Positions 58,635 to 64,000 of a stretch of DNA of 64,000 nt are shown here, one piece after another (positions within the stretch are counted from its first letter, which is position 1; each line of letters begins with the position of its first letter). The stretch comes from Thalassolituus alkanivorans (GTDB lineage Bacteria > Pseudomonadota > Gammaproteobacteria > Pseudomonadales > Oceanobacteraceae). Below the pieces are notes generated by a model. It did not search any database and was not told the origin of the DNA. It worked only from the letters and a program-made list of their open reading frames with translations. The translations under genes were made by a program, and so were the position numbers. The DNA lies in NCBI RefSeq assembly GCF_020447205.1, contig NZ_JAJAEL010000037.1:174731-238730 (forward strand), in the 5' to 3' direction.

Positions 58635-59410
58635 TGAAATCTGTCGTCCTGACCTTTGCGCTGGTTGCAGTAACTGCCAGCGCCAATGCGGATGATCAGT
58701 GGGTATCTGTTGGTGCGGCCCGTCCGGTCGCACCGGCAACCCAGAACACTCCGACCGACTCCTCTGTCCGGGCTGCTGTAACAACCCCGGCAAACAATGC
58801 TCCTGCTGTTATTCCCGCTGCTTCTTCTGGTTTGTTATCTGAAATGTCCATGCAAATGGAACAGATGCAACAGGAAATTGCTGAGCTGCGTGGTCGTGTA
58901 GAAGAGCAGGATAATCTGATCCGACGTCTGACTCAGGAGCAACAGGAACGTTACCTGGATCTTGATCGCCGGATAGCTGCTTTACTGGCTGGTGGTTCAC
59001 CTGCGGCTGCTCCGGTGGCGGTAGTGAAAGAATCTCCTGCAGAAGCTTATAAGAATGCGATGACGCTGGTGCGTGAGAAAAAATTCGCTGAAGCCAACGT
59101 AGCCTTTAACGATTTTGTGAAAAATTACCCGCAGGATCCGTTAGTAGGTAATGCGCTGTATTGGTCTGGTGAGGTTTATCTGGTTCAGAGCGATCTGGAT
59201 AAAGCCCTGGAGAGCTTCCGTAAGGTGGTTACCCAATATCCTGATCATGACAAAGCAGCCGATGCGACCTATAAAATGGGAATCACACTGCATAAGAAGG
59301 GTGATGTGGCGCAGGCAAAGGTCTGGCTGCAGAAGGTTATTGATCTGTACACCGGCAAGGCCGACGGTACGGTCAGACTGGCCAAGTCCTATCTTGCAAA
59401 GCTTTCCTGA
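58634..59410 (+). CDS. cpoB: CpoB (YbgF) cell-division coordinator
   Basis: A periplasmic protein that links PBP1B activity to Tol-driven constriction. The 258 residues have a signal peptide (LTFALVAVTASANA), a trimerising coiled coil (about 70-115, EQMQQEIAELRGRVEEQ) and C-terminal TPR repeats (KFAEANVAFNDFVKNYPQD). It shares one base with the pal stop and ends at a terminator. The queE/queC genes often found next in pseudomonads are absent here. Confidence 0.94.
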   Translation: MKSVVLTFALVAVTASANADDQWVSVGAARPVAPATQNTPTDSSVRAAVTTPANNAPAVIPAASSGLLSEMSMQMEQMQQEIAELRGRVEEQDNLIRRLTQEQQERYLDLDRRIAALLAGGSPAAAPVAVVKESPAEAYKNAMTLVREKKFAEANVAFNDFVKNYPQDPLVGNALYWSGEVYLVQSDLDKALESFRKVVTQYPDHDKAADATYKMGITLHKKGDVAQAKVWLQKVIDLYTGKADGTVRLAKSYLAKLS

Positions 59411-59433
59411 CAGGCCTTTTAAGGCCTGTTTTT
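59411..59433 (+). terminator. Tol-Pal operon terminator
   Basis: CAGGCCTT-TT-AAGGCCTG followed by TTTTT, directly after the cpoB stop. Confidence 0.85.
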
Positions 59434-59554
59434 CTTTCTGAATATTCTTTGTTATCGCGCCTGAAAGCCCATGAATTCTGGGCTTATAACCTGTCTTTTG
59501 TAGCCACCGGATGACGCTAAGTCCCTGATAGTGAAACTTTTTTCGAAAAAAGGG

Positions 59555-59582
59555 TTGTCAGCTCCGGAAAATTAAGTATTAT
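59555..59582 (+). promoter_or_regulatory. Promoter of first tRNA-Lys
   Basis: TTGTCA (59555-59560), 16-bp spacer, TATTAT (59577-59582), then ATGCGCC. The tRNA begins 14 bp later. Confidence 0.72.
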
Positions 59583-59595
59583 ATGCGCCTCTTCC

Positions 59596-59671
59596 GGGTC
59601 GTTAGCTCAGTTGGTAGAGCAGTTGGCTTTTAACCAATTGGTCGCAGGTTCGAATCCTGCACGACCCACCA
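59596..59671 (+). tRNA. tRNA-Lys (TTT), copy 1
   Basis: A 76-nt cloverleaf GGGTCGTTAGCTCAG to CGACCCACCA. The anticodon loop CTTTTAA holds TTT. The CCA is encoded. It is identical to copy 2. Confidence 0.97.
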
Positions 59672-59703
59672 ATTTTTACGGAAGAGGTAAGTTACTGAAA
59701 AGG

Positions 59704-59731
59704 TTGACTTTTTTTTAGAACCCGGTAACAT
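59704..59731 (+). promoter_or_regulatory. Separate promoter of second tRNA-Lys
   Basis: TTGACT (59704-59709), 16-bp spacer, TAACAT (59726-59731), then ACGCAGC. The second copy can therefore be transcribed alone, although read-through from copy 1 is also possible. Confidence 0.68.
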
Positions 59732-59744
59732 ACGCAGCACTTAA

Positions 59745-59820
59745 GGGTCGTTAGCTCAGTTGGTAGAGCAGTTGGCTTTTAACCAATTGGTCGCAGGTTC
59801 GAATCCTGCACGACCCACCA
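59745..59820 (+). tRNA. tRNA-Lys (TTT), copy 2
   Basis: Base-for-base repeat of copy 1, 73 bp downstream, with an unrelated spacer. It is followed by a strong terminator. Confidence 0.97.
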
Positions 59821-59826
59821 ACATCT

Positions 59827-59862
59827 AAAAGGGGAGAAAGCGAAAAGCTTTCTCCCCTTTTT
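59827..59862 (+). terminator. Terminator after tRNA-Lys pair
   Basis: AAAAGGGGAGAAAGC-GAAAA-GCTTTCTCCCCTTTTT, a 15-bp stem with GAAAA loop. The following 120 bp to nadA carry only a leader. Confidence 0.93.
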
Positions 59863-59982
59863 ATTTGCCTCCCGGAACCCCATCTGTTCTGTGCAGGGTT
59901 CTGGTCCGCAGAGTGACGCAGCGGACAGTGTTCTGTCTGTGATAAAATTGCCACGTTATATCCATGTCTGACAGAGAGATGT

Positions 59983-61017
59983 ATGAACGAAACCATACCT
60001 GCCGCACAACAGATTGTCCGTGATTTCTGGTCTGCACCAGCGGCACCGCTGACGGCCGAGCAAAGCGCTGCACTTAAGCAGGAAATCCGTGAATTACTGA
60101 TTCAGGAAGATGCGGCTCTGGTTGCCCACTATTACACCGACCCGGAAATTCAGGCTCTGGCGGAAGAAACCGGCGGTTGTGTGGCCGATTCTCTGGAAAT
60201 GGCCCGCTTTGGCCGTGACCACAAAGCCAGCACGCTGATTGTGGCTGGTGTGCGTTTTATGGGTGAAACCGCCAAGATCCTCAGTCCGGAAAAGCGCATT
60301 CTGATGCCGACGCTGGAGGCGACCTGCTCGCTGGATATCGGTTGTCCGGTAGAAGAGTTTTCGGCTTTCTGTGATCAGCATCCGGATCGCACCGTGGTGG
60401 TGTATGCCAATACCTCGGCGGCGGTAAAAGCGCGTGCCGATTGGGTGGTTACCTCGAGTATTGCTCTTGATGTGGTCAATCATCTTAAACAGCAGGGGCA
60501 GAAGCTGATCTGGGCACCGGATAAACACCTGGGTAATTATGTGCAGCGTGAAACCGGGGCTGACATGATTCTGTGGGACAGTGCCTGTATTGTTCACGAT
60601 GAATTTAAAGCCAAAGCGCTGGAAGATCTGAAGAAGGTTCATCCGGATGCGGCGGTGCTGGTGCATCCGGAATCGCCGGAGTCGGTGGTGAAAATGGCTG
60701 ATGCCGTGGGCTCGACCAGTCAGCTGATTGCGGCAGCCAAAAACTTACCGAACCCTGTGCTGATTGTGGCTACCGATAAAGCCATCTTTTATAAGATGCA
60801 GCAGGCGGCGCCGGATAAGCTTCTTATAGAAGCGCCAACTGCAGGTAACGGTGCAACCTGTCGCAGCTGTGCGCATTGCCCGTGGATGGCGATGAATGGT
60901 CTGCAGAGCATCCGTGATGTGCTGGTCAATGCCGATCAGGAAATTCTGATTGAAGAAGGTCTGCGTCAGCAGGCGGTGGTCAGCCTGCAGCGCATGCTGA
61001 ATTTCAATAAAGGCTGA
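59983..61017 (+). CDS. nadA: Quinolinate synthase A
   Basis: Condenses iminoaspartate with DHAP to quinolinate for NAD synthesis, using a [4Fe-4S] cluster. The 344 residues have the three cluster Cys in the expected places: C115 ([10 protein letters not shown]), C202 (WDSACIVHD) and C299 in the CRSCAHC segment (293-299). [10 protein letters not shown] at the substrate site is conserved. The ATG follows GAGAG. Confidence 0.96.
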   Translation: MNETIPAAQQIVRDFWSAPAAPLTAEQSAALKQEIRELLIQEDAALVAHYYTDPEIQALAEETGGCVADSLEMARFGRDHKASTLIVAGVRFMGETAKILSPEKRILMPTLEATCSLDIGCPVEEFSAFCDQHPDRTVVVYANTSAAVKARADWVVTSSIALDVVNHLKQQGQKLIWAPDKHLGNYVQRETGADMILWDSACIVHDEFKAKALEDLKKVHPDAAVLVHPESPESVVKMADAVGSTSQLIAAAKNLPNPVLIVATDKAIFYKMQQAAPDKLLIEAPTAGNGATCRSCAHCPWMAMNGLQSIRDVLVNADQEILIEEGLRQQAVVSLQRMLNFNKG

Positions 61018-61061
61018 AATTTAATAAAGCCTTTATAGAATGAAGCCTGAGCACAGCAAAT

Positions 61062-61088
61062 AAAAATGGGCCTTCTGGCCCATTTTTT
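61062..61088. terminator. Bidirectional terminator between nadA and bepA
   Basis: AAAAATGGGCC-TTCT-GGCCCATTTTTT lies between convergent genes. Confidence 0.9.
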
Positions 61089-61118
61089 ATGTCTGTTTTT
61101 CAGGTGTTATGAGTGCGA

Positions 61119-62579
61119 TCAGGGAAGAACTGCGGCGGTATTGGCCATTACCCGCAGCCGCTGCCCCAGTGCGGCTTCCTGCTGAAAATCATGGCTCTTT
61201 TTTGCCAGCTGTAAGGCCAGTTCCATCTGTCGCAGCGCTTTGGCGTGGTAGCCCGAATAAAACAGATATTCAGCATTGGCACGATGGCCCAATAAAATCA
61301 TATTGGCATCACCTGCGGCTTCACCCAGCATGCGCCAGACTGCCGGATTGGTACTGCGCAATTCGCTCAGTTGTTTGAGAATGGCTACTGCCTCATTTTT
61401 CTGGCCAGACTGGCGTAGCAGGGAGGCTTTGGTGCTCAGCAGCAGATAATCCTGGGGATCGAAAGGCAAAGCATCGTTAATGGCGTCGATGGCTTCGGCG
61501 AATTTATCTTCCGCCGCCAGGCTGCTGGCATTCAGGGCGACTACGGCAGAGTGATCGCGCCACGGGCTGATGATTTTTTTCAGATAAGCACGGCTGGCGC
61601 TGTTGTCGTTATTTTCCAGTGCCAGTCTGGCCAGGCTGTACAGCGCAGCGGCCTGTTCGGCGCTGCTGCGCGGTGTGACCTGTAACTGGTGGGTGAAGTA
61701 ATCCACGCGCTTGTCAGCATTAAGCTGGTAGCGGATTATGGCTTCGTTCTGCAGTACCCGGAATTCAAAGCTCGCCAGACGGGGTTTGCGTGGGTATTTT
61801 TGCGCACGGTCAGCGGCATCGGCGACCCGTGATTCGGTTACCGGGTGGGTGAGTAAGAATTCCGGTGGACGTTCGTTGTAACGATTGGCCAGCAGCATCT
61901 GCTGAAACATGGATGGCATGGCGTAAGGATCGAGCCCTGCCGTGGACAGCGTACGCATACCGATACGGTCTGCTTCCTGTTCCCATTCGCGAGAATAGGC
62001 CAGGCGGCTCTGAATGCTGGCGGCCTGGCTGGTGAGCAGTCCGGCAAAGCCAGCATCGGGGTTGTTGGTGGCAATCAGCAGAATGCTGGCCAGTAACGTG
62101 GCAATGGCAATGGGTTCTTGCTTTTCTGCCGCTTCAATCTGACGCGCGAAATGGCGCTGACTCAGGTGAGCCAGTTCGTGTGCCAGAACGGCTGACAGCT
62201 CGTCTTCGTCGCGGGTGTGTAACAAAATGCCGAAGTTGATGCCAATAATGCCGCCGGGTACGGCAAAAGCATTTAATTCCGCGCGATCAACAACAACAAA
62301 TTCAAATTCGGATTGTTTTACTTCGCTGTGGGGGACCAGGCGGAAAATCAGGTTTTCCAGAAATTCGGTTATCAGCGGGTCATCTAACGTTTTTGCCTGT
62401 GCCCGCAGCTGGCGCAGCCAGACCCGTCCGAGATCATGTTCTTCCTGCAGGGATACATAGCTGGAGGCGCTGTCGCCAAGATCCGGCAGATCGGCGGTCG
62501 CAGCCTGGGTGGTTGGGATACTAAGGGCGGCATAACTGCTCAGCAGCAACAGCGCCAGACGTGTTAGGCGGAAATTCAA
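61119..62579 (-). CDS. bepA: BepA/YfgC-type periplasmic metalloprotease
   Basis: An M48 zinc protease with TPR repeats that helps LptD and Bam substrates mature or degrades them when stalled. The 486 residues have a signal peptide (LALLLLSSYAALSIPTTQA), the active-site motif HELAH (134-138), a third-ligand region REWEQEADRIGM, and C-terminal TPRs (about 310-480). The start is a TTG supported by AGGA 8 bp upstream. A neighbouring ATG is absent. Confidence 0.92.
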   Translation of the reverse strand: MNFRLTRLALLLLSSYAALSIPTTQAATADLPDLGDSASSYVSLQEEHDLGRVWLRQLRAQAKTLDDPLITEFLENLIFRLVPHSEVKQSEFEFVVVDRAELNAFAVPGGIIGINFGILLHTRDEDELSAVLAHELAHLSQRHFARQIEAAEKQEPIAIATLLASILLIATNNPDAGFAGLLTSQAASIQSRLAYSREWEQEADRIGMRTLSTAGLDPYAMPSMFQQMLLANRYNERPPEFLLTHPVTESRVADAADRAQKYPRKPRLASFEFRVLQNEAIIRYQLNADKRVDYFTHQLQVTPRSSAEQAAALYSLARLALENNDNSASRAYLKKIISPWRDHSAVVALNASSLAAEDKFAEAIDAINDALPFDPQDYLLLSTKASLLRQSGQKNEAVAILKQLSELRSTNPAVWRMLGEAAGDANMILLGHRANAEYLFYSGYHAKALRQMELALQLAKKSHDFQQEAALGQRLRVMANTAAVLP

Positions 62580-62736
62580 GCCCGGATTCCTGAAGTTGAT
62601 TTGCGTTAGACCCGCCAGGGTGCAGGAGTTCAGCAGGTCTTATGGATCATTGTCGCTGAACTGCAATTCCCTGTGCAGGCGTTATCAGCAGACATCCGTA
62701 TATAATGAGGCTTCAGTTTGGCAAAAGGCGTGCGCT

Positions 62737-62979
62737 GTGTCTAATTCAAACCAATATCATCAGGCTCTTGATGCTTCCGGACTGGAATGCCCATTGCCAT
62801 TGTTAAAAACCAAGCTGGCGCTTAAAGCGCTGGCGATCGGTGAAGTGTTGTGGGTGAAGGCAACCGATGCCGGCTCGTGGCGTGATATCCGCAAATATAT
62901 TGCAATGACCAATAATGAACTGGTGGCCGCTTCCGATGTCGATGGTTGCTATCAGTTCTGGATTAAAAAAGGAGCCTGA
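62737..62979 (+). CDS. TusA-family sulfur carrier protein
   Basis: 80 residues of the TusA/SirA fold. The persulfide-bearing Cys18 lies in DASGLECPLPLLKTK. The GTG at 62737 follows AAAGG by 8 bp. Longer readings of this frame are not protein-like. The gene stands next to bepA and nadA homologues, as does a TusA-like gene of Pseudomonas linked to molybdenum enzymes and nitrate use. It may therefore be a dedicated paralogue rather than the tRNA-thiolation TusA. Confidence 0.88.
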   Translation: MSNSNQYHQALDASGLECPLPLLKTKLALKALAIGEVLWVKATDAGSWRDIRKYIAMTNNELVAASDVDGCYQFWIKKGA

Positions 62980-62983
62980 GGGC

Positions 62984-64000
62984 ATGATTAAGGTATTCCG
63001 GCGCTGGATTGACCGCTATTTTTCCGATGAAGAAGCGCTGCTGTTGCTGTTGCTTATTACGGCGGTGTTGCTGGTTATTATCACGTTAGGCAAGGTACTG
63101 GCACCGTTCCTGACCGCCATTGTACTGGCGTATCTGTTGCAGGGGACAATGAATTACTGCAAGCGCCGGGGGCTTGGTCATCTGGGCGCAACCGTGCTGG
63201 TTTTTATGCTGTTTGTCAGCGTACTGATGCTGTTATTGCTGATTATTCTGCCCGCCACCTGGCAGCAGCTGACACAGTTTTTCTATGAATTGCCGCGTAT
63301 GGCCAGTAAGGGTCAGGAACTTCTGATGCTGCTTCCACAGCAGTATCCGGATCTGGTGTCGGTCGATCAGGTGAAAGTCTGGACCAAACAGATAGGTGAT
63401 GAGCTGGCGTCGGTCGGGCAGTTTGCCGTGAGTTTTTCCATTACCGGGATTACTGGTGTTATGGCGGTGCTGATTTATTGTGTGCTGGTGCCGATTCTGG
63501 TGTTCTTCCTGTTGAAAGACTCCGATCAGATTCTGGCCTGGTGTACGGCATTTTTACCACAGCGCCGGCAACTGCTGAACCGTATCTGGTCTGAAATGGA
63601 CGTACAGATTGCCAACTACATCCGCGGTAAGGTGCTGGAAATTGTCATCGTCGGCGGCGTGACCTATGTGGCCTTTCTGATTCTTGGCGTGAACTATGCG
63701 GCGCTGCTGGCCATTGCGGTGGGGTTGTCGGTGCTGGTGCCTTATATCGGTGCGGCGGTGGTCACCATTCCGATTGCCCTGGTGGGTTATGTGCAGTGGG
63801 GTTGGACCAACGATTTCATCTGGCTGATGGTGGTGTACGGCATCATTCAGGCATTGGATGGCAATGTACTGGTGCCGTTGCTGTTTTCTGAAGTGGTGAA
63901 TCTGCATCCGGTGGCCATTATTGTGGCGGTGCTGGTGTTTGGCGGGCTTTGGGGGTTCTGGGGTGTGTTCTTTGCGATTCCGCTGGCAACCCTGTTTAAA
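62984..64000 (+). CDS. PerM/AI-2E-family membrane protein (partial)
   Basis: Open from the ATG at 62984 to the window end (339 codons, no stop), so the C-terminus is missing. Predicted multi-span protein of the AI-2E transporter-like (PerM) family: N-terminal helices (LLLLLLITAVLLVIITLGKV, then LAPFLTAIVLAYLL), then a periplasmic part, LVPILVFFLLKDSD, YIRGKVLEIVIVGGVTYV, and LVPYIGAAVVTIP. The true role of most members is unknown. It lies 5 bp behind the TusA-like gene, suggesting co-transcription. Confidence 0.88.
   Translation, partial: MIKVFRRWIDRYFSDEEALLLLLLITAVLLVIITLGKVLAPFLTAIVLAYLLQGTMNYCKRRGLGHLGATVLVFMLFVSVLMLLLLIILPATWQQLTQFFYELPRMASKGQELLMLLPQQYPDLVSVDQVKVWTKQIGDELASVGQFAVSFSITGITGVMAVLIYCVLVPILVFFLLKDSDQILAWCTAFLPQRRQLLNRIWSEMDVQIANYIRGKVLEIVIVGGVTYVAFLILGVNYAALLAIAVGLSVLVPYIGAAVVTIPIALVGYVQWGWTNDFIWLMVVYGIIQALDGNVLVPLLFSEVVNLHPVAIIVAVLVFGGLWGFWGVFFAIPLATLFK

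Noticed and set aside
59434-59554. Remnants of queE/queC after cpoB
   Set aside because: The gap holds only the operon terminator and the tRNA promoter; no coding remains are visible.

Overview
The window is a 64 kb piece of a gammaproteobacterial chromosome. GC is in the mid-50s percent by eye, and coding is dense on both strands. Protein signatures and gene order (wbpM-like/wzz; DUF3108-purN-purM then DUF2066-hda; aspC next to uvrB; thrS-infC-rpmI-rplT-pheST-ihfA-merR-tRNA-Pro; ruvCAB-ybgC-tolQRAB-pal-cpoB; nadA-bepA-tusA-like-perM) point to a marine-type relative of Pseudomonas, most likely an Oceanospirillaceae-like bacterium. The species call is inference only. I see no prophage, transposase, CRISPR array or rRNA operon.

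Layout. 1-500: array of REP-like double-hairpin repeats. 0.5-4.4 kb: polysaccharide genes (membrane nucleotide-sugar dehydratase, tRNA-Asn, Wzz-like co-polymerase). 4.4-9.6 kb: dCTP deaminase, a DUF3108 protein, purN/purM, then divergent DUF2066 and hda. 9.6-16.7 kb: aspartate aminotransferase divergent from uvrB, tRNA-Val, a PAS-GGDEF cyclase, a possible small membrane protein, a sterol-desaturase-like enzyme and a divergent AraC-type regulator. 16.8-24.4 kb: translation operon thrS-infC (ATC start)-rpmI-rplT-pheS-pheT-ihfA-merR, then tRNA-Pro. 24.5-30.4 kb: four-gene MacAB-like exporter with two separate permeases, and a divergent amino-acid permease. 30.5-31.7 kb: AT-rich islet with a ClbS/DfsB-type protein, an unknown gene and one repeat element. 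31.7-36.7 kb: DUF2058, purK-purE, and a soluble hybrid histidine kinase whose first PAS looks FixL-like. 36.7-41.2 kb: lipid catabolism genes (FATP-type acyl-CoA synthetase and two acyl-CoA dehydrogenases, one lacking the catalytic Glu). 41.4-48.7 kb: CbiZ, YaaA, YajG-like lipoprotein, Prc protease, thioesterase, LysR regulator, DMT transporter. 48.9-59.4 kb: clpB, a PrcB-like lipoprotein, ruvCAB and the Tol-Pal operon. 59.6-64 kb: two tRNA-Lys, nadA, bepA, a TusA-like protein and a PerM-family gene running off the window end.

Most of the window is housekeeping. Purine synthesis appears twice (purMN, purEK). Envelope maintenance recurs (Tol-Pal, Prc, BepA, MacAB-like exporter). The least ordinary items are the acyl-CoA dehydrogenase pair, the FixL-like kinase, the AT-rich ClbS islet, the double-hairpin repeats, the divergent AraC/desaturase control region with 21-bp direct repeats, and a 37-codon membrane ORF. 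I did not find a clearly novel multi-gene system.
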